A DNA stretch of 64,000 bases. It comes from Catenulispora sp. GP43. Its GTDB lineage: Bacteria > Actinomycetota > Actinomycetes > Streptomycetales > Catenulisporaceae. A program made the position numbers and the translations under genes. This document shows positions 34,164 through 42,879 of the stretch, piece after piece. The stretch covers positions 620,001 to 684,000 of the forward strand of contig NZ_JBGCCT010000002.1 in the NCBI RefSeq assembly GCF_041260665.1. The letters are read 5' to 3'. Below the pieces are notes generated by a model. It was not told the DNA's origin, searched no databases, and worked only from the letters and a program-made list of their open reading frames with translations. The first letter of the stretch is position 1, and the number at the start of each line of letters is the position of its first letter.

Positions 34164-35024
34164 TCACAGCTCAAGCGCGTCCATGAACTTCTGCCCGAGA
34201 CCGGGATCCTCCGGAAGATCGAGCGCGGTGGTCAAGGCCGCGGCCCACCCGTGGCAGAAGAGCGACAGTCCGTCGTGGACCCGCAGCCCTCTGGCAGAAG
34301 CCTGCGATCGCGCGGCCCGCAGCATGTGCAGATCGCCGCGGTAGTTCAGCTCCCACACGACGCCGCCCACCGGGAACGCCACCGCGTCGGTCACCGGCGA
34401 ACCGGGCCGGTCCTTGCCCGACCCGGTCGCGTTGACCACCAGCGCCCCCGGCGCCAGCGCCGCGATCTCGGCGTCGAACGGCCCGTCCGCCGCCTCGGCG
34501 TCGACCTGCGGGCTGTCGAGCACCGCGCGCAGCCTGGCCACCGCCGCCGGCTCCCGATCGACGAACCGCAGCCGACCGGTGTGCCCCCGCCGCAGCAGGT
34601 ACTCCCCGAGCGCGATCGCCGTCCCGCCGCTGCCCAGGCACAGCAGCTCGCCGTCGCGATCCGGCCAGATCTCCTCGACGACCCGGCCCACCGAGATCGG
34701 ATCGCGCGCGTACCCGTGAAGCCGCCCGCCGTCGTTCCGGATCGAATTGATCTCCCGGCACTGCCGCGCGAGGGGATCAAGCTCCTCGAAGGCGTCGGCC
34801 GCGGCGGCGAACAGCCCCACCTTGTGCGACGTGACCACCGCGCCGAGCACCGAGGGCTCGCGCAGCCCGTCCAGAACCGCCCGGTACACCTGCGCCGAGG
34901 CTCCCACCGGGACGTCGACCCCGGCCACCTCGGCCTCGATCCCCAGTACCCGGGCCCAGTGCGGAAAAGCCGTGTGGATCAGCGATGCGCCGGTCGAGAC
35001 GCCGACGAACCTCACCTCGGCCAT
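34164..35024 (-). CDS. Divergent shikimate-dehydrogenase-like protein
   Basis: A 286-residue protein with the two-domain shikimate dehydrogenase layout. The catalytic Lys is kept in AVVTSHKVGLF, the NADP-binding loop reads LCLGSGGTAIALGEYL, and ALVVNATGSGKDRPG follows. The N-terminal substrate motif is unusual (VGVSTGASLIHTAFPHWA instead of the normal HS-x-SP-x-xHN), and the usual NTD-G segment is replaced by GYARDPISVG. It may therefore act on a substrate other than shikimate. It ends a minus-strand block, 11 nt behind the methyltransferase gene. Confidence 0.75.
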   Translation of the reverse strand: MAEVRFVGVSTGASLIHTAFPHWARVLGIEAEVAGVDVPVGASAQVYRAVLDGLREPSVLGAVVTSHKVGLFAAAADAFEELDPLARQCREINSIRNDGGRLHGYARDPISVGRVVEEIWPDRDGELLCLGSGGTAIALGEYLLRRGHTGRLRFVDREPAAVARLRAVLDSPQVDAEAADGPFDAEIAALAPGALVVNATGSGKDRPGSPVTDAVAFPVGGVVWELNYRGDLHMLRAARSQASARGLRVHDGLSLFCHGWAAALTTALDLPEDPGLGQKFMDALEL

Positions 35025-35035
35025 GCCGCCGCCCT

Positions 35036-35794
35036 TCACCGCTGTGCCGTCAGAATCGGCTGGTAGTAACCGGAATCCGGCGGCTCGATCCACCGCACGT
35101 CCCGGAACCCGACCGCCGTCGCGAACTCAGCGAGCTCCGCGCGCCGCAGAGCCCAGTACGTCGCGCGCCGGACCCGCACGTCCCACTTCTCGGGCCCGGT
35201 CGGCACCAGTTGGAAGTGTTCCAGGTCGTACCGCTCGCCGTCGGGGTGCCAGTGCCACAGCTGGAAGGCGATCGCGCGTCCGGCCTCCTGCTCCGAGACC
35301 TGCGGCGAGGTCGTCGTGGGGCGCTTGGCGCGCAGTTCGTCGTAGTCGCGGACGGTCAGCACCAGCAGTCCGCCGGACCGCAGCACGCGCCGCATCTCGG
35401 CCAGGCCGGCGGTCAGGGCGTCCGGCGTCAGCAGGTGCGGCACCGAGTTGTCGGCGCTCAGGACCGCGTCGAACACGCCGTCGGCGAAGGGCAGCGCGCC
35501 CATGTCGGCCGCCGCGGTGGGCAGGCTCACGCCGCGCGCGGCGGCCTCCCGCCCGGCCCGGGCCGCGGCGCGCGGGCTGAGGTCGGTGCCGATCATGCTC
35601 GCGCCGCCCAGCCGGGCCAGCCCGATGGCCTGGGTCCCGATGCCGCAGGAGCAGTCCAGCACCCGTCCGGCCGACCGCTTGGTGCCCGCCTCGATCACCG
35701 CCGAGAGCACCGAGGCCTGATAGTCCATGCTGACGTCCCAGTCCTGGAACATCAGGTGGTAGTCGTCGGCGAGTTCGTCGTAGAACGAGCGCAT
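35036..35794 (-). CDS. Class I SAM-dependent methyltransferase
   Basis: A 252-residue methyltransferase. SAM-binding motif I is VLDCSCGIGTQAIGLA (about residues 45-60), motif II MIGTDLSPRAAARA, and ALPFADGVFDAVLSADNSVPHL carries the post-II acidic region. AGGGGG precedes the ATG at 35794. It lies 32 nt after the helical-repeat gene and 11 nt before the SDH-like gene, so these are probably co-transcribed. Substrate unknown; relatives include glycine/sarcosine-type and small-molecule N- or O-methyltransferases. Confidence 0.88.
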   Translation of the reverse strand: MRSFYDELADDYHLMFQDWDVSMDYQASVLSAVIEAGTKRSAGRVLDCSCGIGTQAIGLARLGGASMIGTDLSPRAAARAGREAAARGVSLPTAAADMGALPFADGVFDAVLSADNSVPHLLTPDALTAGLAEMRRVLRSGGLLVLTVRDYDELRAKRPTTTSPQVSEQEAGRAIAFQLWHWHPDGERYDLEHFQLVPTGPEKWDVRVRRATYWALRRAELAEFATAVGFRDVRWIEPPDSGYYQPILTAQR

Positions 35795-35826
35795 TCGGGC
35801 CCCCTGGTTCGCGGTTCCCCACAGCC

Positions 35827-37221
35827 TCACACCAAAGGCACCGGATCGTCCAACGCCTTGTCGCTGCGCCAGCGCTTCATCTCTGCGGCGGCGACGCGAT
35901 GCCGCTCGGCCCGGGCCCGCGCACTCGACTGCCGGTTCCACTCCTCGGCGTGTTCGGTCTCGGCGTGTCCGCGATGGCTCGGCCGGACCGCGCCGCCACG
36001 CCCGGCGAGCCGTGCCGCTCCCCGGCGCGCGGCCGCGACGGCGTCCGCGGTCTCGTCCCGCACCGCCGCGATCAGCGGCTCGGCCGTCCCCGCGGCCATC
36101 GACGCCCGCACCTCCGGCATCATCCGCTCCAGCGCCCCGGTCCGCGTCAGCTCGACCGCCCACACCACTTCCGGCGCGGAGATCTCGGCCAGCCGCACAT
36201 AGGCCCGCAGCCTCGTCTCCGGCTGCAAGTCGGAACCGGCCGCCGCCACCACCGAACGCACCCACGCGGCTTCCTCGGCCGGCGCGGCCTGCACCATCTC
36301 CAGGAACGGCTCCTCCCCGCGCAACCGCAGCAGCTCCCGCAGTCCGCGCAAGACCGCGTCCGGCTCGTCGCGCACCGCCAGGAACGCCAGCCGCCGCGCG
36401 GTCCCGCCGGCGAACTCGTGGACCTGCACCGCGCGGGTGACTTCAGGCTCCGTGTCGTGTTCGCGCACCAGGCGGGCCAGCACGCTGTCGGGCGTGAACG
36501 GGTTCTCGGCCAGCCGCATCCGCAGCGCGGTGTCCCCCAGCGACCCGAAGGCGTGCCCCACCAGCTCGCGGCACAGCGGCGCCTGCGCGGCCATGTCCAG
36601 GATCAGCGAAGCCTGCTCCCGCAACGCGGTCAGCTCCGCGGCGGAGGGCTGCTTGTGCATCGTCGCGCCGGAGGCCAGGAACGCCCGGGCGGCCAGCGGC
36701 GGGGCCAGCGCGAGCACGACGTTGGCCGCCCGCCAGCGCTGCCCGGACAGGTCCACGCCGGCGGCCTGCTCATTCGGCGTACGCCGCATCCCGCGCGCGA
36801 TGACTCCGCGCCCCGAATCAGGCCTGGCCTTCACCAGCGCGGCCAATGTGCATCGCGCGGTGTCGACCTCGCGCACCATCCGGGCCCAGTACTGCGGGCC
36901 CGCGCTGTCCCCGCGAAGGATGGCCCGTGCGACGGCGTCGCCGACGGTCACGATGTCCGGCTCCATCACCAGCGTCACCGCCACCGCGGCCGGTTGCACG
37001 TGCCGCACGATCTCCGCCGGCCGGATCGTGCCCAGCCGCGCCCCGACCAGCGCCACTTCCCGCAGATAGCCGAACTCGGCCTCCGGATTGGGTCGCAGCC
37101 GGAAGCCCGCGACGGCCCGTTCGTAGTCGTCGATCGTGGGATGCGACGGCAGCGGCGGCGGCTGGGGCGGTCGGGGCGGCTGGGATCCCGGGGTGCGTCC
37201 CCGGTCTTCGACACGGTTCAC
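35827..37221 (-). CDS. Alpha-helical-repeat protein of unknown function, paralogue 2 of 3
   Basis: A 464-residue soluble protein. After a Pro-rich N-terminal stretch (residues about 14-30) it runs as leucine/alanine helices with repeat-like blocks such as MRLAENPFTPDSVLARLV. It matches the protein at 1005-2273 in order and wording: REVALVGARLGTI, RAANVVLALAPP, the block YVRLAEISAPEVVWAVEL, then MPEVRASMAAGTAEPL. The GTG at 37221 overlaps the stop of paralogue 3 (GTGA). No transmembrane segment, signal or catalytic motif is visible. A scaffold or protein-binding role is the neutral guess. Confidence 0.85.
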   Translation of the reverse strand: MNRVEDRGRTPGSQPPRPPQPPPLPSHPTIDDYERAVAGFRLRPNPEAEFGYLREVALVGARLGTIRPAEIVRHVQPAAVAVTLVMEPDIVTVGDAVARAILRGDSAGPQYWARMVREVDTARCTLAALVKARPDSGRGVIARGMRRTPNEQAAGVDLSGQRWRAANVVLALAPPLAARAFLASGATMHKQPSAAELTALREQASLILDMAAQAPLCRELVGHAFGSLGDTALRMRLAENPFTPDSVLARLVREHDTEPEVTRAVQVHEFAGGTARRLAFLAVRDEPDAVLRGLRELLRLRGEEPFLEMVQAAPAEEAAWVRSVVAAAGSDLQPETRLRAYVRLAEISAPEVVWAVELTRTGALERMMPEVRASMAAGTAEPLIAAVRDETADAVAAARRGAARLAGRGGAVRPSHRGHAETEHAEEWNRQSSARARAERHRVAAAEMKRWRSDKALDDPVPLV

Positions 37222-39419
37222 GGCGATCCCTTCGCGGCCTCCCCGGCACCGTCGCCGACCGCCTCGACCAGATCGACGAGCTGCGCGTATTCCAGGGGGC
37301 CGGCTTCCATCAGCCGGCGCACCATGATCCGCCACCGGTGCGGGCTGTTGTCAAGATGCTGCCGTACCGCGTTTTCCAGCGGCCAGCTCGCCGGGTCGTC
37401 GGGATGCGGGGTCCACTGGTCGTGCGGATCCGGGACGGTCACGCCCGGGATCTCCCGCTGTGCCACGGTCTCGGCGGCCTTCAGCAGCGGTTCGGCGTCG
37501 CCGCCGGCCATCGACGCCCGGACCGCCGGCCCCACGGTGTCGACCGTCCCGGCCGCGAGCGTCGCGACGTCCCAGACCGGCTCGGGACCGGCTGCCTCGG
37601 CCAGGCGCCCGTGGAGGAGCGCCGAGGTGTCAGGCCCCAGATACCCGCCGAGTTTCTTGAGCAGGAAGTGCAGGCGCTCGGCGTCCTCGGCGGCGGCGAC
37701 GAGCTGGTAGATCCGGGCCTCGCCGAGGTTCTGGACGAAGTCCGTGATCAGGGTCCAGGGGATCCCCATGCGCTCCAGGATGAAGAGCACGTCGGAGCGC
37801 AGGGCCGGATCGGCGACGTCGTGGAGCATCGCCAGCCGGGTGCGCGCCGGGTCCGCGGGATCGAGCAGCAGACGTCGCAACGCCGTGGCCGGGGCCACCC
37901 GGTTGGCCGCCAGCGCGCTGCGGGCGTCGTGCCCGACGTCGGCGGCGAGCACCCGCTCGACCAGCCCCGGGGGCAGCGGCCGCCCTTCGAGCAGGGCCAG
38001 CTCGAAGGGGTTGAGCTCTCCGGGCCCCTCGGACAGGACCTCCAGGCCCACGTGCGGCCGCGCGAAACACAGCAGCACGTTCGCGCTGGGGACGTCGTCG
38101 ATCACGTCGTCGATGTCGTCCTCGTCCGGCAGGGCCTGCCTCGGGCCCAGGACGGCGGTGGAATCGACGAGCTCGGCCACGGTTCCCGTCCACACCAGCG
38201 AGCGGATCAGCAGAACAGTCCACAACGGGATGTCGTCGCCGATCCGCTTGTAGAGCAGGCTGCGCAGCGCTTCGGCCAGATCGGCGCGGCCGCGCGCAGC
38301 CGGCAGGATCTCCTCGCCGCTGCGCCAGGCCAGGTCCAGGACGGCACTGGCCGGGACGGCGTGCTCGATGACCTCCGCGGCGCTCAGCGTACCGAGGGAC
38401 AGACCTCTGATGATCAGTTCTCTGATCGCCTCGACGAACTCCGGCTCCTCCTCGAAGCTCCCCCATCGCGGCCGCAGAGCGGCCACCGCCGCCGCGATCC
38501 GGTGCAGGGTGGCGACGTCGGGCCGGCCGACGTGCCAGGCCGCCGGCGGGTAGTCGGCGAGCAGCCGGCGCCGGACGTCCTCGGGGAGGTCTTCGCGCCC
38601 GGCGGCTTCGTCGAGCCCTGCGATCTGCGCCAGGAAGCGTCCGCGGTCGCCGGCGACACTCTCGTGGCCGTCGGCCAGCGCCAGCACCTCGTCCCAGTCC
38701 AGCCGCCACGACCGCGACCCGGCACCGGGCCGGTCCCAGCGCCGCACCCAGCTCTGGTCGCGCCAGCCGGGCTGGACCGCGGGGATCGGGCCGGGCAGGC
38801 CGAGCACGCGCGCCGCCGGCAACGCCAGGCTCAGATCGGCGGCGCCTGCCAGGACGCGCAGCAGTTCGAACTCGGGGTCTCCGGTGTCGGTGTCGGCCAG
38901 ATGCGCCGGCGACAGCGGCAGGACCGCCGTGCCGAGGAAACCGGCGAGCTTCGCGCGCAGGTCCGGCAGCACGATCGGCTGACCGTCGGATCCCACCCGA
39001 TCGCGCAGGATCGCCGAGCGCACCCAGGCGATGCCGCCCTGTTCCAACCGTCCGAACAGCGCGCGGTCCAGGTCGGGTTCGGCGCGGCTCAGGAGTCTGC
39101 GACGTGCGGCGTCCAGACCGTTCGCGGCATCGTGGTCGCGCGGGAGTCGCGCAGGAGTGCGCGGCCGCCACGGCAGCCGCAGCTGCCAGGCCAGGGTGGT
39201 CCGGGCGGCCGGCGGACCGTGGGTGACTACGTGGTCGACCACCGCCGGCGGCAGAGCCGGTCCGAGGCGCGCGATGCCGGCGTTGAGTTCGACGGTACTC
39301 AGGGCGCTGAGAACCAGCGGCAGATCATCGGGCCGCGCGACCTGCGTGAACAGCAGAACCCGCGCGGCCGCGTCCGGAACCGTCGGCGGTGTGGCCCCGC
39401 CCTCGGCCGCGATGCTCAT
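37218..39419 (-). CDS. Alpha-helical-repeat protein of unknown function, long paralogue 3 of 3
   Basis: A 733-residue protein. Its C-terminal ~400 residues follow the same pattern as paralogues 1 and 2: IRELIIRGLSLGTLSAAEVI, PSANVLLCFARP, RSALAANRVAPATALRRLLL, then HGRLAEAAGPEPVW and GPAVRASMAGGDAEPL. The N-terminal ~330 residues look like an additional set of helical repeats, so the gene may have grown by duplication of the module. An acidic run (DEDDIDDVIDDV) is at about residues 425-436. GGAGG lies upstream of the ATG at 39419. It is first of a probable four-gene unit with paralogue 2, a methyltransferase and the SDH-like gene. Confidence 0.85.
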   Translation of the reverse strand: MSIAAEGGATPPTVPDAAARVLLFTQVARPDDLPLVLSALSTVELNAGIARLGPALPPAVVDHVVTHGPPAARTTLAWQLRLPWRPRTPARLPRDHDAANGLDAARRRLLSRAEPDLDRALFGRLEQGGIAWVRSAILRDRVGSDGQPIVLPDLRAKLAGFLGTAVLPLSPAHLADTDTGDPEFELLRVLAGAADLSLALPAARVLGLPGPIPAVQPGWRDQSWVRRWDRPGAGSRSWRLDWDEVLALADGHESVAGDRGRFLAQIAGLDEAAGREDLPEDVRRRLLADYPPAAWHVGRPDVATLHRIAAAVAALRPRWGSFEEEPEFVEAIRELIIRGLSLGTLSAAEVIEHAVPASAVLDLAWRSGEEILPAARGRADLAEALRSLLYKRIGDDIPLWTVLLIRSLVWTGTVAELVDSTAVLGPRQALPDEDDIDDVIDDVPSANVLLCFARPHVGLEVLSEGPGELNPFELALLEGRPLPPGLVERVLAADVGHDARSALAANRVAPATALRRLLLDPADPARTRLAMLHDVADPALRSDVLFILERMGIPWTLITDFVQNLGEARIYQLVAAAEDAERLHFLLKKLGGYLGPDTSALLHGRLAEAAGPEPVWDVATLAAGTVDTVGPAVRASMAGGDAEPLLKAAETVAQREIPGVTVPDPHDQWTPHPDDPASWPLENAVRQHLDNSPHRWRIMVRRLMEAGPLEYAQLVDLVEAVGDGAGEAAKGSP

Positions 39420-39465
39420 CGCCCCCGACCTGCCTCCCGCCTGCGCGCTTTTGTGGCATGACCAT

Positions 39466-39493
39466 GATGCCGCACGCGGGGTGCGGGGGCATC
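39466..39493 (-). terminator. Imperfect hairpin between ackA and the helical-repeat operon
   Basis: GATGCCGCAC pairs with GTGC and GGCATC, with a 3-nt bulge on one side. It lies in the 101-bp gap after ackA and may reduce read-through into the next genes. Nothing else is recognisable in this gap. Confidence 0.4.
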
Positions 39494-39520
39494 GACGCCA
39501 CGGGCGTTGCGTGGTGTCAG

Positions 39521-40663
39521 TCAGGCACCCCGGCCGAGCACCTCCAGCGCCTGGTCGGCGATCTCGATCTCCTCGTCGGTCGGCACCACCAGCACCGCCG
39601 TCTCCGCCCAGTACGGCGAGATGTACCGCGCTTCCTTCGACTGCTGCGCGTTGCGCTTCGGGCTCACCGCGATCCCCAGCTTCTCCAGCCCGGCGACCGC
39701 CCCGGCCCGCACCGTCGCCGAGTTCTCGCCGACCCCGGCGGTGAACACCACGGCGTCGACGCGCCCCAGCACCGCCAGGTAGGCGCCGATGTACTTGCGG
39801 ATCCGGTAGCAGTACGCGTCCAACGCCAGCAGCGCGGCCTCGTCGCCCTTGGCCGCGGCGGCGTCGATGTCGCGCAGGTCGTTGCTGCCGGCCAGGGCCA
39901 GCATGCCGCTGTCCTTGTTCAGCGTCACGTCGATCTCCTCGGCGCCGCGGCCGGTCCGGCGCGCGATGTACGCCGGGACCGCGGGGTCCAGGTCGCCGGA
40001 TCGGGTGCCCATGATCAGGCCCTCCAGCGGGGTCAGGCCCATCGAGGTGTCAACGCTCTTACCCTCGCGCACCGCGCAGACGCTGGCGCCGTTGCCGAGG
40101 TGCAGCACGATCATGTTCACCTCCTCCGGGCGCCGTCCCAGCAGCTCCGCCGCGCGCCGGGAGACGTACTGGTGCGACGTGCCGTGGAAGCCGTAGCGCC
40201 GGACTCCGAGGTCCTCGCTCCATTCCTTCGGGACCGCGTAGGTGTGGGCGGGCGCGGGAAGCGTCTGGTGGAACGCCGTGTCGAACACCGCCACCTGCGG
40301 CGTGTCCGGGAACGCCGAGCGCGCCGCCTCGATCAGGGTCAGGTTCGCCGGGTTGTGCAGCGGCGCCAGCGGGATCAGTTTCCTGATCGTGTCGCAGACC
40401 TCGTCGTCGATCGGCGTGGGGCCGCGGAATCGCTCGCCGCCGTGCACCACCCGGTGCCCGACCGCGGCCAGCTGCGAGCGGTCCAGGGCGTCCTCGAGCT
40501 CGTCCAGCACCACCCGCATGCCGGCGGCGTGGTCGGCGACGGCGCCGGCGGACTCGCCGATGCGCTCGACGATGCCGACCGCCAGCCGCTCGCGGTCGTC
40601 CATGTCGAGCAGCTGGTACTTGATCGACGACGAGCCGGAGTTCAGGACCAGGACCTGCTTCAC
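39521..40663 (-). CDS. ackA: Acetate kinase
   Basis: A 380-residue ASKHA-fold kinase interconverting acetyl phosphate + ADP with acetate + ATP. It shows the phosphate-1 signature LVLNSGSSSIKYQLLD at the N-terminus, the substrate motif AVFDTAFHQTLP, the conserved YGFHGTSHQYVS, and VVFTAGVGENSATVRA near the C-terminus. Length is slightly short of the usual ~400. The GTG at 40663 overlaps the pta stop (GTGA), coupling the two enzymes. Confidence 0.96.
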   Translation of the reverse strand: MKQVLVLNSGSSSIKYQLLDMDDRERLAVGIVERIGESAGAVADHAAGMRVVLDELEDALDRSQLAAVGHRVVHGGERFRGPTPIDDEVCDTIRKLIPLAPLHNPANLTLIEAARSAFPDTPQVAVFDTAFHQTLPAPAHTYAVPKEWSEDLGVRRYGFHGTSHQYVSRRAAELLGRRPEEVNMIVLHLGNGASVCAVREGKSVDTSMGLTPLEGLIMGTRSGDLDPAVPAYIARRTGRGAEEIDVTLNKDSGMLALAGSNDLRDIDAAAAKGDEAALLALDAYCYRIRKYIGAYLAVLGRVDAVVFTAGVGENSATVRAGAVAGLEKLGIAVSPKRNAQQSKEARYISPYWAETAVLVVPTDEEIEIADQALEVLGRGA

Positions 40664-42813
40664 CGTCCGCTCACCTCGCCCGCGCCCTCTTCGCCCTGCG
40701 CCTGCACCGCCGTGATCACGATGGTGTTCACGATGTCCTGCACCAGCGCCCCGCGCGACAGGTCGTTGACCGGCTTGCGCAGCCCTTGCAGCACCGGCCC
40801 GACGGCGATCGCGCCGGCGCTGCGCTGCACCGCCTTGTAGAGGTTGTTGCCGGTGTTCAGGTCCGGGACGATGAACACCGTCGCGCGTCCGGCGACCGCG
40901 CTGCCGGGCAGTTTGAGCGCGCCGACCTCCGGATCGGCGGCGGCGTCGTACTGGATCGGGCCGTCCAGCGGCAGGTCCGGGTCGCGCTCGTGGGCCAGCT
41001 TAGCGGCCGCGCGGACCTTCTCGACCTCCTGTCCGGACCCTGATTCGCCGCTGGAGTACGACAGCATCGCCACCCACGGCTGCACGCCGAAGGCCGCGGC
41101 GGTGCGGGCCGAGGAGACCGCGATGTCGGCGAGCTGACCGGCGTCCGGGTCGGGGATGACCGCGCAGTCGCCGTACACCAGGACCCGGTCGGCGAGCAGC
41201 ATGAAGAAGACGCTGGAGACCACCGAGACGCCGGGCCCGGTCCGGATGATCTCGAAGGCGGGGCGGATGGTGTGCGCGGTGGTGTGCACGGCCCCGGACA
41301 CCATGCCGTCGGCGCGGCCGGTGTGGACCATCATCGTGCCGAAGTAGGAGACGTCCTGGACGATGTCGCGGGCCTTGTCCAGGGTCATGCCCTTGTGCTC
41401 GCGCAGCCGGGTGTATTCGTGGGCGAATTCCTCGACCAGGACCGGATCGGTCGGGCTGACGATCCGCACCCCGGCCAGGTCCAGGCCCAGGGCGTTGGCC
41501 CGCGCCCGCACCTTCTCCTCCTCGCCCAGGACGAGCAGGTCGGCGGCGCCGCGGCGGGCCACGATGTCGGCGGCGCGCAGGATCCGGTCGTCGCCGCCTT
41601 CCGGCAGCACGATGCGCCGGCGCTGCGAACGGGCGCGCTCCAGCAGCTGCGCCTGGAACATCAGCGGAGTGACGGCGACCGAGCGCGTCACGTTGAGCTG
41701 GTTCAGCAACACGGAGGTGTCGACACTGCGCGCGAAGGCGCCGAGCGCGGTCTCCACCTTGCCCGGATGCCCCACGGTGATCTCGCCGCGCACCGCCGCC
41801 AGATGCAGCGCGGTCGGCAGCGTGTCCTCGTGGCTGGCGATGATCGGCAGCGGCGAGGACACGCCTTCCAACAGCCGCGAGACGCTGGCCGGGAGGGTGA
41901 ACCCGCCGGTGAGGAAGACCCCTGACAAAGACGGGAAGTTCGCGGCCTCGTGCGCGGCCAGCAATCCGGGCACCAGACCCGCGGTGCGGTCCCCGGGCGC
42001 GATGATCGCGACGCCCTCGGTGAGCCGGTCCAGCACGTTCGGCAGTGACATGGCCGCGACCACCAGGGAGGCCGCCTCGCGGTCCAGCAGGGCCTCGTCG
42101 CCGCTGATGAGCCGGCCGTCGGCGGCCCGGACCAGGTCGCGGATCGTCGGCGCGGTCAGGCCGGGGACCTCGGGGATGGTGTACAGCAGCGGGGTGGCGG
42201 CGCCGGTCTCCGACCCCAACGCCGCGGCGATCTCCCGCCGCACCATCTCCTCGGCGCCGGGCTGCACGCGGTTCACGACCACGGCCAGTTCGGTGGCGTG
42301 CAGCCGGGTCAGCTCCTGCCGCGAGACCCGGACCACCGCGGCCACGTCCTGCGGCGTCCGCTCCATCCCGCCGACCACCAGCAGCACCGGGAGCGCGAGG
42401 TTGGCCGCGACGTTGGCGTTGAAGCCGAACTCGGTGGTGTTCGCGGCATCGGTGAAGTCCGAGCCGACCACGACCACGGCTTCGCAGCGTGCTGCCAGGG
42501 CCCGGTACCGGTCGACGATCGTCTCGACCGCGCGCGCCGGGTCCAGGTGCACCGCGTCGTACGTCGTGCCGACGCAGTCCTCGTAGGGTTCCTCGATCCG
42601 GTAGCGCGTGCGGATCAGGTCCACGACCGCGTCGACCGCCCCGCCGCCGGGCACCACCGGCCGGAACACCCCGAGCCGGCGCACCCGCCGCGACATGGCC
42701 TCGGCCACCCCCAGGGCGACGACCGTCTTCCCGCTGGCGGCGTCGGTCGCGGTGATGTACAGGCCCTGCGCCGCGGTCGCCTCCCGATCCACTCCGTCCA
42801 CATCCGCGATCAT
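40660..42813 (-). CDS. pta: Phosphate acetyltransferase (long form)
   Basis: A 717-residue enzyme exchanging acetyl-CoA and acetyl phosphate. The N-terminal BioD/CobB-like P-loop domain ([18 protein letters not shown]) and central DRTGG-type region precede the catalytic PTA domain, which begins near [18 protein letters not shown] and contains [19 protein letters not shown] and [21 protein letters not shown]. This is the long, regulated Pta architecture. The ATG at 42813 is used; the frame stays open further upstream but only opposite the phosphoketolase gene. Divergent from xfp by 66 bp. Confidence 0.95.
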   Translation of the reverse strand: MIADVDGVDREATAAQGLYITATDAASGKTVVALGVAEAMSRRVRRLGVFRPVVPGGGAVDAVVDLIRTRYRIEEPYEDCVGTTYDAVHLDPARAVETIVDRYRALAARCEAVVVVGSDFTDAANTTEFGFNANVAANLALPVLLVVGGMERTPQDVAAVVRVSRQELTRLHATELAVVVNRVQPGAEEMVRREIAAALGSETGAATPLLYTIPEVPGLTAPTIRDLVRAADGRLISGDEALLDREAASLVVAAMSLPNVLDRLTEGVAIIAPGDRTAGLVPGLLAAHEAANFPSLSGVFLTGGFTLPASVSRLLEGVSSPLPIIASHEDTLPTALHLAAVRGEITVGHPGKVETALGAFARSVDTSVLLNQLNVTRSVAVTPLMFQAQLLERARSQRRRIVLPEGGDDRILRAADIVARRGAADLLVLGEEEKVRARANALGLDLAGVRIVSPTDPVLVEEFAHEYTRLREHKGMTLDKARDIVQDVSYFGTMMVHTGRADGMVSGAVHTTAHTIRPAFEIIRTGPGVSVVSSVFFMLLADRVLVYGDCAVIPDPDAGQLADIAVSSARTAAAFGVQPWVAMLSYSSGESGSGQEVEKVRAAAKLAHERDPDLPLDGPIQYDAAADPEVGALKLPGSAVAGRATVFIVPDLNTGNNLYKAVQRSAGAIAVGPVLQGLRKPVNDLSRGALVQDIVNTIVITAVQAQGEEGAGEVSGR

Positions 42814-42879
42814 GCCAGGGTGACCCGTCCGGCGCAGCACAAGGGGCGCGGCCTGGGACAGCCGACAGAGGCTGGACGG

